Source: Plazaster borealis
Lineage: Eukaryota; Echinodermata; Asteroidea; Forcipulatida; Labidiasteridae
Direction of reading: 5' to 3'
Assembly: GCA_021014325.1 (NCBI GenBank)
Contig: CM037464.1
Coordinates: 1,565,001 to 1,629,000, forward strand
Length of the DNA stretch: 64,000 nucleotides
Below, piece after piece: positions 36,585-49,350 of the stretch. The notes under the pieces are model-generated. The model searched no databases and was not told the origin of the DNA. It saw only the letters and a list, made by a program, of their open reading frames with translations. The translations under genes were made by a program, and so were the position numbers. Numbering within the stretch: position 1 is the first letter of the stretch; every line of letters begins with the position of its first letter.

Positions 36585-39500
36585 CTTTGACAAACGTTAT
36601 TACAATGGTGCCTATCATTTTGGAAAAAAAAAACAGCGTAAAAGACACTAATTATTTTATTTGGTAGATTTTAAATCTTTGCACAAGGTAAAAACAAATT
36701 CTCAAAACTAAGTAATGTTAAAGGTAACACCATGTATTGTAAAAAAAACCCAAAACAAACTCTCACTGATGAGTTGTGGTGGGTCTGAGTGGAACCGCTG
36801 GTGTAACACCTTGTTGTTTCAATCAGGCTATGAACGTCTTCAAGACAATTTAAAAACTTTGATGGAGCATTATACTGCATGGGGATTTGTTTCAATCAAT
36901 TAATTTCAATATAATCATCAACTGCGTTCTCAAAATAGTCAGCAATGTTTGCAAATTATGGAATATAAATATTCTAAAACAATGTAACTGCCAAACGAGC
37001 TTCCAAATAATACATATTACACATTTTCAATAACACTGGATGAGACAGTACGGAGAAGTGGTAGTTATTTCAAAATTGTCATCTACGTGCGTGCTCTGAT
37101 AACTATTTACCTACTCACAAACAGGTGTTTAGGATTCCAACAACCCTTCAACTGAAAAGCAAAAGAGCAATTAAATCTTATTTAGATAACAAAGCGACCA
37201 TGAATTATTAAACACCGTACGAACATGTTTGAATTAATGAGACTAATTTATTCACACGGGCGGATATTAGTTTCTTCCTTGTAATAAGACTGTACCAATG
37301 TGTGGCACCTCGATCTCACCCAAGTTGACGGACACTCTGAACACGACAATCAACACGCGATTATCGGGTGTTAAACTTGCACTAGTCCGTCGCTGATAAC
37401 AATGTGGCGATTCCAATAAACTTGTTCAAGTCCGTAACTTCAATGTTGAGTATAGTGTACAGTGATTGGCATTAATGGCAAATATTGAATAAGACTCAAC
37501 CTGATCATTTTTCACGATTCGATGATTATGATCTATAAATATTTGAGTGGACTCCCGTGAAAGCCTATCCAGTTAGATGATAAATAATTTTGTGAAAAGT
37601 CACACTACATAAAAAATTCAAGTAATATGATTTGATAAAGAATCAAATTACAAAAACAATGTAAAACTTGGAAGCGAACCATGGCAAGATCGCACGAATT
37701 TGTTTCTTGTATTTGTTCGTTGAATGTTATCATGTGTAACCGAGGTTCATGGTTAAAATGTCAAAAATTGCGAAAACAAAAACAACAATAAAAATAATAA
37801 GAAATAAAACTCATTTCACAAAACTACTGATGCATGGTTCACTGAACTTAGTTCAAGCCCCACTGCACAAACTAAATCAAAAGGTGTAATTAAACATGTT
37901 AATAGCAGTGGAATTCAGCAAGGATCCAATAATGTAATAATGGACTGACCCCGTGCCTAGTCAACCTTAATATTGGACCCCGAAGTCGTCTTATGTCTTC
38001 AGTCACTCGGATAACGCTTATTAAGAGAGCAGAATGATTCATGATCAAAAAGGCGGGGCCACGAGTAATATATGGGGGGCTATACCTCAACTGGTTGATC
38101 AACAACGCTGAACACATGACGTACAATCCATTATACGTGTATCTGCTCTGTTGCATTCCCCGTGCACAATAAGGCAAATATAACATATTACAAAATAGGG
38201 GCCAGACTGTACAGACCTCCCGCAGAGAAGTTACCCAGATTTTCCTTCATTTTAAAGTCAATGTAACCAACGCCGTGTCCGAATTAGCGGCTGCAGCTAT
38301 GCTACGGCTACACGTCATCATGGGCTGAAGTATAATTATGACGTTCTTAGCAACAGTCGTAGCCGTAAGCTGAAGCCATACATTCTTATACGACCCAATA
38401 CTGTGAGCAAAAGAAAACAGTCTGGTGACAACCAATGACAACCAGTAAAAACCAATCACAACGAATAGTTCTTTGGAGTAATGTATTCGTGGAACCTGAC
38501 CATGCCACCATGTGAAGCACGCTTTTCTTTGCAAGAGCGCCAAACTTCGGTTTCTATGGCGTGTGTGCGTTGGAAAGACAAACAAAATGGTCGTCCCTGA
38601 CAAGACTGAATTGCAATAATATCATCGTGATGGCAGAAAGAAAAGGGTCAACATTGATTATTTGTTTTTTTACAGAGGTTGACTTCATCAGCATCGAGGA
38701 CGAATGTTGAATAATAAATATGATAATAATACTCGATAGTTACTCCTGATCATTAATGCATGATTCAGGGGGAAAGGAGGTCGCAGTTATGTGGGTCACA
38801 ATTGTACACAACCGGTCCAGAGTAAAACAAACCCATTCCGGTGACATGATTACACCAACAGCAAGTAATTGGAGTTAGCCACACATGGGCAAGATATGAG
38901 ATAATGACTAAACCATATTTGTCATTTCCATCAATAATTTTGTTGCTATGTGGTTTGTTAGCTTGCTCAAGGTTGCAGATAAAAAACGATACCATTTTAC
39001 TGTGTGTAATAAATGTGGGAGGATACATGTGTTTGAATAACGCAATCGGTATACCCACGCCGCAGAATTGGGTCTGGCACAGTTAGGCTTATGGCATGGT
39101 GATTTGCGTTAAAAAAAACCAAGTGTATGATTTAGTGTAAATTGTATGCGCAGACCAAATCCCCACTGCTCTACTTGAAAATGAATGATAGATCGAATGC
39201 AAAAAATGCACCACGCCTTTTTTGAAGGGATATGTGATATCTCAAGTTTTATGGTTTCAAGTCTGTAGCAGCCATAAAATCATAAAATACAAGGTCCACT
39301 CAAATTCTTTGTTGTGAAATGAAGGCAGGCCATTAATATAAGTCTCCAAACAAACCCGAGATGAATGGGATGATTTACGAAGTAACTTCCCAGGCGTACC
39401 CAGTGGGGTTGTATTGATAATAGCAGGAGGCGACTGTTACCCAACCAAGGCCAGACGCTAGTACAGACTATATAAATAAAACATTTAGGCGGTATGAATC

Positions 39501-42500
39501 ATTTTCCATTTCAAGAAAGAACCTTAAAAAAAGACAAAAATGAACGCTTCAATCTTCATCCAGCCATGCCTTGTAGCTCGGGGCAGTTTGACCAACGAGG
39601 CATACTTTAAGATGACTCCGGGGTTTTCATCCCACCACCACCCGTCTCCACTTCTCCCAGATCTAAAGTCATCGAACCGAGAGTGGATGGGACACCAGTG
39701 AATCACCGGCCAGTAGACCAAGCAAAGATCGTAGTGGTACTGGTGTTTCAAGGAAAAAGCAAGAATGTTTCCCAACCACGCACAGATTAACAATGTGCGT
39801 TGGAGTCTAACTAACGTCGCTCGCTGCAGTATTGCTCCAAGGTGTTTAACAATCAAATTTCCACGAATAAATTCGTCTTATCAAGGTGTAGTAATTGCTC
39901 GCTTTCTCTACAATAACTTTGAATATGTCTAACATAATAATGATGTGTGCAGCACACATGTAATGAGTAGGCGTCTATAGGTCGACACAATGGAGACAGG
40001 AAATGGTCTCCGTCCATTGTCTACACAATGCTTTAAAAAGTACATAGTTTTCTTGTCTTGGAAATAATTTCTTGGTCACGTAGACGGAAGAGAATTTAAC
40101 AAGCCGGAAAAAATAAAGGGAAATATGTATATTTTCTGTTATTACAGTTAGGGAGACCCATATTATATTACGCATTAAAATCACTCACACATCAGACATG
40201 ATATCTATAGACACAAAACAACCACGCACCGGAATTGAACAATTATCAAAATCAAACACAAGAGTTCGGCAAGTTTACACCGTGTTCACATAGCTAGAAC
40301 AAGAAGTTAATCTGCCTCGGTATAATCGATACCAAGTTCGATTGTTTCACAAGATAATAGTCAATACCACACTGCACGCGTTGACACCTGTCGGCAGGAT
40401 AAAATCCAATGTATACCCCCAATTCGTTAACACTAAAAATAGACAAGGCTCGTGCGGAGAAAACTAATGAAGCCTTTATAGTGCACCGTACGTGCTGAGA
40501 AGTTTAAATTCTAAGAAACGGCAAGTCTTGCAGAAACCCTGGCAAAGTTTCTATTAATAGCTTCCCGTTTAACACTGAAATAATGAGACACATCACGTTA
40601 AGAAGTGGCATTGAGATCTATGGAAAGTGGTGAGCTATCAGTTTGGAAGCCAGTAAAGTGCGAGGTCTTGTCTAGATGTAGTGGCTCGGTTGAGGGGTTG
40701 GCCCTGGGGGCGGTGGCCCCCTGATTACTGGACTAGGCGACGGTACGGAGGAAATTTAGCGCGTTAATGCGAGTACGCCTTGATGCATGGCTTGATATTT
40801 GGCGTACATCATTACAAGTGCTGTCTGCAAATACAAATACAATCAACATGCAAAGTATCAAGTAGAGTTTCCAATAGGACAACTTGTGTGTTTATTAACA
40901 CTCCACTGAATCAAGAAACATTATTCAGTACTCAACCGGGTAATTGGTGATCAAACCGTTCGGGGTATCGTATAATGACATGAATAAATACATCTCTGCA
41001 CAAACCCATATCCCACTTCTGCCACCAAATCATGAAAAGCAGTTGACCACAAACGGCTCCCGTATCCATTATGGTTAAAATCAACTAGTCTGCCTGATTG
41101 AACTCAGCAGCTGAAGCCAACACAAACCCACACTCAAAGAGTCGCCAAAGCAGATACGACCTATCGGTTCGTGGTCAACCAAAAAACAACGTCATGGTTC
41201 CTAAATCGAAGCAGGTCTCAGGAAGTCGTAAGTGGGTAAGTTGAAAAAAACATAGGGAACACTCTCAGACAGACAGGTTGTTTGTGCCGTCTGTCGAATA
41301 TCCACAATTTGTATGCGTGTGGTGATGATTCCGCAGCGGTCATGCACAAGCTGACGGTCTCACCATTTGGCAACATGAAGATTATAAACAATCTATATAC
41401 CTAAATAGACCCTGGTAATGGTTAAGCCTTCACGACTGTACATTTAGAAAAGGGACCACAACAACATTAACGGAAATCGGTCTATGTGGACAGGCAGTCA
41501 ACAACTTGCATTATGCATAGCATGTCGTTATCATACCTCAACTAATTGACAGATTAAAATATCACTCATTACCAGGGAGAATGTAACCACCAATTACTTG
41601 TTTATCTTAATTCAGACTAGAGAAGATGGAGACTCGATGGTGGAATTTGATATGCCAGGTCGCGTCAGGACTACAGTACCTGTACTTGGACAGCTCTCTA
41701 TCTGAACACACACATGCAGAGATAATGTGTGGGGGAATGGTATCGTTTCTTCTTTAATATGCGCGCAACCCCAGGCAACTAATAAGGTCTCTATCAACCG
41801 CATCCGTCCAAATTCCTTCACAGTTTCTTCCCCCCGAAAAACCTGCAATATAACTCGGCGCAAAAAAAATATCAATAAGCTCGGCAATCGTTATTGCAAT
41901 TTTCCCATAGAGGAATTTGGGAAGCGGGTTTTTGCAGACGTCCTGAAGGCCGTGACAGGGGTTACCCAACCCTGCCAACCTCCGGGCAAGCACCGGGTGT
42001 AGTATTCCAACGCCCGACCACATTTGGGGTTTATTTTCGTCCATTTGTTGAGGCCATTCCAATAACGCGACATCAATCACGGATACTGCACGTCCGAGTG
42101 TGTGTACATGTACATGAAGTTCTTTCTTCGTCTCTCTACTCTTCCCATACACCGCCTGATCAGAAAGATTTTTGTTGCTTCTCTTTTTACCGCAGCTTCT
42201 GGGTACCTTAACTTAATGGAGATCATTTACCGGGGAGAAATGAACGTGTTCTCGCTACCCGCAGGTTAAGCCGTTTTTACATCGGCTCATACTCTGTAAC
42301 TAGGAAAGAGAGTGGGGCCTAAGTAAGTGAAGCTAACAGAGGCAATAATGAAAAACAGAGCGAGCGAAATCGAAAAGGTTTTTTGTTTAGCAAGACGATA
42401 CTTCATGTTAATATGTAGGTTTTATTTGAGACGCCATCTAACTCCTTCTGTGTAATGGATCAAATCAAGACTATACATTTACAGAGAAAAGTTGTTTTTT

Positions 42501-43462
42501 CCTCGTGTTTTTCTTCTCGTAAGGGTAGGTAACTACTCGTAATGTCATCCAGGTTTATCAGCGTGTAGACCTATTGGTTCATCATAATGCCTATATAAAT
42601 CGAATTTAGTTTAGCTTCATTTGTACAATCGACCACTGATCATACCGAGTTCCAAAATGAAGCCTGGTGCTATATATGTAGGCCTATACTGTTCAAATTG
42701 ACGCAAGGCTTTTGATGAAGGACACACTTATCACTTGAGCGGTGGCAGCGTACACCGTGCAATTACTGAAAAGCGAGCCGGCTTCGTACTATCGTGGCTC
42801 TCTCCTTCGTCATTAAGAACCGCCGGTACAAATCGAAAAACAAGTCAGTGTTTACCGTTCCCAATCACGTCCAGCCTGTCAGACCCAATATCGGCAGGTC
42901 TATAATGGCACATCAACATCTATATACCGTGGACGGGTTCCTAACTTTGTTGTTTAAGGAAACGGATATTAAATTGGTGAAGAGAAAGAAAAATAGTGTA
43001 CACGTACGTAGGCACCTTAAGGGGGTATTTCAGTGGAAATTTCTTCACTATAGTACAAAAGGAAACAAGGTCTCCTTTTTAGATCGCCGACCACATTCTA
43101 AATACATTCGGCATTGATGTGATTTGACGAAGCCTCTTTAGCCTCACAGAAACTAATATGATGTGAGAGGCAAAGTTAGATTTGGAACTTTGGGAGAGAT
43201 TCATAATAACCACTCCACTCGGGCGTTTTTTATTAGATACCTCTCTGTGAGCCTCTCAATACAACGGTTTCAGTTTCGGCTTTAATAGCAATACGCTCCG
43301 TCCTGTGCCTTCTTGTGGCCTCGTGCCGAATGCGCATCGTTTATCGGAGCCTAAGCCGTAGCAAGCCGTAGCCAAAGCCAAAGCAGGAGACTCCATAGGG
43401 TGATGAGGTACGGAGTTTCAAATTACAGCGAAGAGCGTCCGCTGTGAGATTTACCGGGAATA
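36585..43462. other. Non-coding, mostly unremarkable
   Basis: Holds only the AGCCGTAGC fold-back at 38.3 kb. Overlapping open frames at 41.6-42.2 kb (up to 132 codons, both strands) and 42794-43117 do not resemble proteins I know. Confidence 0.5.
38281..38377. repeat. AGCCGTAGC fold-back element, copy 1
   Basis: Plus arm GCGGCTGCAGCTATGCTACG (38287-38306) and minus arm TAGCAACAGTCGTAGCCGTA (38348-38367) are both versions of the same GCTACGGCTACAGCTGTTGC unit seen at 54808. Confidence 0.55.
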
Positions 43463-44052
43463 GACTGAGCAAGTCTCGTGCGTATTCGAACTTCCGGGAC
43501 CAAGTTGGTCCCAACCATATTGAGTTTTACGTGTGGGCGATTATGTTTCAAATACTATATCACTGTAAAAATTATATGATACTGTTAGGACAGTAGAATT
43601 TAGCGATGATGATGTATATGAAAGTACAATAAATTAAACAAATCACGAAGGAAACCCAAGAATAAGACTCGACCCCCCGTTTCGGTTACTTGAAAACAAT
43701 TAAGAATTCTGCCCGACTAACGTTCATGTTATCATTATATTATCTAAGTATTGGTCGCACAAATTCAGGCTTTATTGGCAAAGGGGGTTCCAAACAATAG
43801 TCATACTAAACAATAAGCATCCTCGTCCCAAAGTTGAATTTTGTTTTAATGTTAACTTTAACAAATTATTTCCAAATTATATAAACATTTATATTGTATT
43901 TCTAACAAATTTCTATGGGTATGTTTATGTTCAAGTATTTCGTATAAATATAATTTAAAAAGACGGTTTGATGTTATAGAACAAATATTCTTCGTTTTAT
44001 TTATTTTTTTCTCGTTTTCGATACGCGCAAGACCTACACATAAACTCATTTT
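43463..44052 (+). repeat. Dispersed repeat, copy 1 (~590 bp)
   Basis: Same-orientation match to 52124-52675. Shared landmarks in order: CAAGTCTCG, TATTCGAACTTCCG, ACAATTAAGAATT, ACGTTCATGTTAT, ATCCTCGTCCCAA, TATAAATATAATTTAAAAAG and TTTCGATAC. No terminal inverted repeat, poly-A tail or coding frame seen; family unknown. Confidence 0.75.
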
Positions 44053-47000
44053 TATAGCAGTATGATCATTCCTATTTCAACCGTCTTAAAAAACGTCTCA
44101 AAACACGTCATCATTTCTTAAGTTGATTGTTATCTTACAGTTTCCCTATCGGGAGGATAAAAGGCCACCCCTCCTCAAGAATGTACGTGGCTGCAGTTGA
44201 GCCAATTGCACACCCTCTAAACAGAATTTGACCAAAAAAAATTGACTGCAAACCATTGTGTCATTGATAACGGAGAAGCGACGTATATTTAGTTACGATT
44301 TGTAATTCAAGTACCGAAGCATGTCATACAAAGTTATATCTGAGGCGGACACAATCACAATTTACATTACTGTGTGAAGCGATCGTACTTCACTCCGCCA
44401 TACCCTGAAATTACAAGATATGGGTGCAGTGCCATTCTTGATTTTCATTTGACGAAAGAAACCGAGTTTTTAATCAACTCGTTGGATGCGGCTGAACAGC
44501 TCAACCGAACGTCAACACAATAATAGTAAATAAGAGCCCACACTTGCTGTTTGGATGAGGTTTTTTCCCCTTTTTAACAAAATAAAACCCTAGAGTTCAA
44601 TTTGTCCAAGTAAAGCAATTAAATTCAACCCGATCCTTGGTAATATTATGAGAAACTTTACTGGGAGTATTCTGGTGTATGTAGAGCCTCTATAATCACA
44701 CCCTCCACGAAGAAAATAAACAATCCCACCGATGGAGAAGTACAACTTATCGCATGCATTGCATACATGCCCAGAAAGTACAGGGTTATTATTTTGGCTT
44801 TCTGAAGTTAAATCAACAACATCCAAATTGGCCGGGATTTACTTGCCACGAACCGCAAGCGCGTTCCCGACTACACGTCAATTAAAACAATATATTTCCA
44901 CTTACAACTGCGCAAACAAGGTTCACATATAATTTTCACACACCGTCATATTATGATTATATGGTGTCCATGCTTGACGATTCCATTTTACAGAGAAGCT
45001 TGCCTAGGGCTCGTTATCACAGTACAATGTTCCCCCACAATATCAACAGAATTTCCCCCAATTAATTTCTCTTAATTGAATGGTTCACATACACATCCCG
45101 AAGTCCCGCTGAGTTGTTTTCGTCAGCTTTAAAAAAGATCAGTTCTGCTGAATGCCGTCTTGGAAGAAAGGAAGTTGAAATGAGTTACGAATGATGTCTT
45201 TCGGATTAGATTATTATGTACAGTATCATTAGACTCGATGCTTCAGCAAAACTACATGTCTGCAACATCACACACTCCAGCAGAGTTCACTCAATATCTC
45301 TGACTGTGAAGATGTTTTCATGCATAGAATAATGGAAGCCGCAGCGGTAATTAAATTTAATTATTAAGAACTGTCACATTTTGGACGAGCCGCAAACGCC
45401 GCGATCTTTTTTTCCAATTTCATGTCGCTGCGAACACGATCCGCTTCCAAAGGTGTATTGACTTAACAATGTGTAAACACACCCCGGTGCAAGAAACAAA
45501 GAACATTCGCTCCCGACTTTTATAATTTATGTAAATAAATTCTCTTTTGATACTGTGGCCCTCCGGCTAAAGAATGCACTTTGCGGCAAAAAAAGTATGC
45601 AAAGCAAGACATTCCATTCCCGGCAACAACCAAACATCCAAACGAAAACAACCCGATAAGGAGGAAGCTCAACCATGGTTCAGCTAAAGACAACATATAT
45701 GTACCCTTCTTGCCTGCTGTCCAAGAAAATAACTCAAGGTGAGCAGAAATGATGATTAGATTGGGGTAAAAACCATAACCCACCTCGCGAAATTAATTTA
45801 GCATTTATGCATAACGCCACTCTCGGTCGATGTCATAGGATATGTTTTATCAAACTCTCACGGAAGGTGCCCCCGATTGAAATGCGAAACCAGGAGCAGC
45901 TATCTAATAACAAGGATGGGTCTCACAGTGCATTATGACACCTCTGGAGCACCGTAGACATCCCCCCTCTATGACTACAAATCACAAACTTCACCGTGGC
46001 GATGTGATGGAATTTTCTCAATGGATGGTCCAATCATCGAGCTATGAGTATGCGTGCTAAGGGGCCTACGATATAGCAATAAGATAATGTTAATTCTATT
46101 TCACAAACTGGAACTTGGAACAGAAACGCTGTTATAACCTTCCCCAAAGTCCATCCCATGGGTAACATGTTTACTAGTAAGATCATTTTTCTGTTGAAAA
46201 TTATTGTTTTGTACAATATGTTTCCTTAATAATTAAAAGAACACATTACACACAACAGGAAAACAAGAAATATAAAAAACAATTCAAACATATATATATA
46301 TATTATTGAACTGGTGTTTTGTGTGTTTTTTATATTCTTATTAAAAAACCCACAAAAAACCCCACACACAAAACACCAGTTCGATACATACAGACACATA
46401 ATAACAAAACAAAACAAAACAAAAAAGAAAGCCCCGTTTTTATGAAAGCAACGACCCCGCACGTTAATCTTGACAAAAAAAATTATGAATGAAAAGAATA
46501 TTGAATTATAAATTACGCTAAGCCAAACGTGACCTTGGGTCAATCAATTAGAGAGAGTGAGGGAGTGAGAAACAGCGAGCGTGTTTCTAAAACACATACA
46601 TTAATACTTAGGGTCTATACATCGCCATAACACACATGCAGTGAGAAGGTTCACCTTGCTTGAGTAAAAAACATAGAGCGACCGTGTGCAACGAAAGTTT
46701 CTGACTTTCCAAAAAAACAAAAATTCTTTTGGCTTAATACCAGCAATTTCACATGTACTTAAATTATCCACCCTGGTGTGGTTTTAATTATCGCATAGCA
46801 TTGATTTTTGTTGTGCTTGTATCAGGCTGAACACTATGAATCATTTATTTGTTGGTGGTGCCAGCGTAAAATAAATATAAATTCCAGTTTCGATTTCCAT
46901 AAAACTCATTTGCAGTAAATTATTCAAGTGTTTTATTATTTTCATCATTTTTACATGACACTTATTTGTTGGAAGTTTTCCCATACGTTTGTAGGTTAAA

Positions 47001-48572
47001 ACAAAACCAATTAATTTGGGTCAATTCAGCTCCCTCCGATCCTCAAAATCTACGCACTTGGAATATTTGTCTCTTTTTCCATATTTTGTAGACGTAACAA
47101 TACTTCAGTCTCAAACTGAAAGCGGTTTAAAGGAATTGGTTAAGTTTTGGATGTACTCCCTGTTCTAAATCCAATATACTTTTACGATCTAGACAAAACC
47201 ACAGGTATTTACACAAGGCAAAGTCAGCGTCGCTAAAAACAACAGCCGACTGCTGAATACAAACTACACGATGAGTTGCAATACATACCACGGTCCGCAG
47301 CGACCCCAGCACAACAACACACCGCATAGAGTATGACGTACAAGGCGATACCCATCTCACGGGCCGTCTTCAAGTTGCTGCTGTTCATTCTAGCAAGTTT
47401 GTACACACCACACTAGTGACCGAACTAGCTAGCCCGTTAACTCCGTAAAGTTTCTTTAATGTTCCAAGAATGTGTTCGCTCTCCACGGTATGTCCTCTTA
47501 GAGTCGATGCTGATTGAGTCCGTTGCTGTTACATTCACAAAGTTTGCTAGGTCGTGACTCATTATATAACATGAAGAAATTCCTATTCCATCATTCATTC
47601 ATACGCACCGTGATGACCAACACACCAATCCCACATTTATGATTTGGAGCCTGGTCTCAGAATGAGTGTGTGTGGGCCACCAACAACCCCGCCTGTTTAT
47701 GAAATATCCCCGCAGTCAATGGCACATGCACTAATTTTCGAGCAATCGAATAATACTACACGGTCCACTTGCCATAAAAGATTTCTGTTTGGGTCAATCC
47801 ATGAGTCCGGATGAAGTTTCCATTGTCCGCCTGCAAGTTTCTTTATTTGGTTCTCGTCTGTGAGCTGCGGATTATCGCAGTGGTTCCTGTACAATGGTCG
47901 TAAAGTGTACAGTGTACACATAGCACGATGTGTGTCTAGGCTTTATTGTGCAGTCTACTCGCATTGCACGTTCTATGGATGGATGGGGGCGCAATGTGTG
48001 CGCTCAAGGTGCTGCGTCAGCTGCACGATCACAGTCAACTTATCAGGCACGGACTCACGACTTTCTAAACGAGTAGTTCGTGTTACAGGTTCCCCTCATT
48101 TGATTGTGCACAAACAATCCCAACACTATTGCCACACTGTTGTTATTGCTCTTTTGTCTCATACGGTCGCCTGGTAGTCTTTATGCTATCATTCTAGCCG
48201 ATAACCTGCTCTTATTGAACCCGCTAAAACTAAAAAACACAACTCGAGATTAATATCAGCAATCAAGACTTTCCTTTTTCTTCCAGCGATGAAATTGAGA
48301 AGTGTAGATCATTCTTCCTTTCTTCAAAGCATTAACGTGCGCAGTATTTTCACAGCTGTCGACGCTTACAAGTCATGAACGTGGCACATTGTGATTCGAG
48401 ATTCATGTTACACACACAGTGAGACAACAAAAAAAGAAGAAAATAAATCTCATACGAAGACCACCGTGTATTGTTGTTGTTCTTCTTCGCGGTACCTACA
48501 CAATAATTCTGACAATAATCACACACGGCTTCAAGAGACTATTTCATGTTACAATCATATTGTCTTCTTTTT
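44053..48572. other. Non-coding, nothing recognised except a hairpin
   Basis: The 18 bp inverted repeat at 46308-46382 and an adjacent (AT)n run are the only structures seen. Confidence 0.5.
46308..46382. repeat. Perfect 18 bp inverted repeat
   Basis: GAACTGGTGTTTTGTGTG (46308-46325) and its exact reverse complement (46365-46382), separated by a 39-base AT-rich spacer, just after an (AT)7 run. May be a tiny fold-back element. Confidence 0.85.
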
Positions 48573-48596
48573 AAATCCTTTTAAATTAGATATCAA

Positions 48597-48719
48597 ATAA
48601 TAAACCACAAGGGATATTGATAAAATAGCTAGATAGCTCAGTTGGTAGAGCGCCGGCACGTTAATCCAGAGGTCGTTGGTTAAAATCTCACTCTAGTCAA
48701 GTTGTCTTTGTTCAAACTG
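48597..48719 (+). mobile_element. tRNA-derived SINE with target-site duplications
   Basis: A tRNA-like head followed by a short tail (CTCTAGTCAAGTTGTCTTTG). Flanked by direct repeats AAATCCTTTTAAATTAGATA (start of 48573-48596) and AAATCCTTTTAAATTAATAT (start of 48720-48742), which differ by one base indel over 23-24 positions. Long flanking duplications are what LINE-type reverse transcription produces (established). Confidence 0.7.
48627..48698 (+). pseudogene. tRNA-like sequence (SINE head, not a working tRNA)
   Basis: TAGCTCAGTTGGTAGAGC (48634-48651) is an intact D-arm/A-box. The acceptor arms AGCTAGA and TCTAGTC pair at most positions. The anticodon stem is mismatched, base 33 is C rather than T, and the T loop is TTAAAAT with a weak stem, so the B-box is damaged. 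The nominal anticodon GTT (Asn) should not be trusted. Confidence 0.7.
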
Positions 48720-48742
48720 AAATCCTTTTAAATTAATATCAA

Positions 48743-49262
48743 CATTCGCAGACTCTGGTGGAGAAATAGTCTGTTCCCTGTTTACAAAATGAGCATCGTA
48801 TACTGCATTGGGCATCGAATACAGGGTGCAAAATGTCTGTGTTTTTTTGTAAACAGTCACAGTGTGAAAACGTTTCAACAAAAACAGTCAGGGCAGATTG
48901 ATGCGCAACTTCTCATACAAAAAATAAAGAGTAATATTACTAAAATAAATAATATCACTTAAATATTAATATCTTTCAGATGAAACTGAGTACAAAAGAA
49001 TCTGGTTTAGATGTTATTATTATTGTTATTAATAAAACATTTAACTAAACAACCTTCCATTACTTTAAGCCATTTTAATCAATGTTTTATTTCCATATTT
49101 TGATAAAAAATGTTGATTATATACATAATCATAATCATAAAATACTTGACATCCAAAAATATAAAGATGATTGTTTCACTTCCTGAAATATTTGTGTAAC
49201 ATTCTAAACGTATGATTGTGGATGTTTAAAATGGTTTCCCGATTAAAAACGAATAATAAAAA
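48743..49262. other. AT-rich non-coding stretch
   Basis: Between the SINE and the CAA microsatellite; nothing recognised. Confidence 0.5.
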
Positions 49263-49267
49263 CACAA

Positions 49268-49350
<83 letters not shown>
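49263..49350 (+). repeat. (CAACAG)n followed by (CAA)n microsatellite
   Basis: About 88 bp: CAACAG repeats, then about 14 uninterrupted CAA units. The cysteine-rich open frame read on the minus strand here is a repeat artefact. Confidence 0.95.

Noticed and set aside
41612..42211. Cluster of open frames on both strands
   Set aside because: Overlapping frames in locally stop-poor sequence; none shows domains, and they contradict one another.
48627..48698. Functional tRNA-Asn gene
   Set aside because: Anticodon stem mismatches, C at position 33 and a damaged B-box; the flanking duplications show it is a SINE head.
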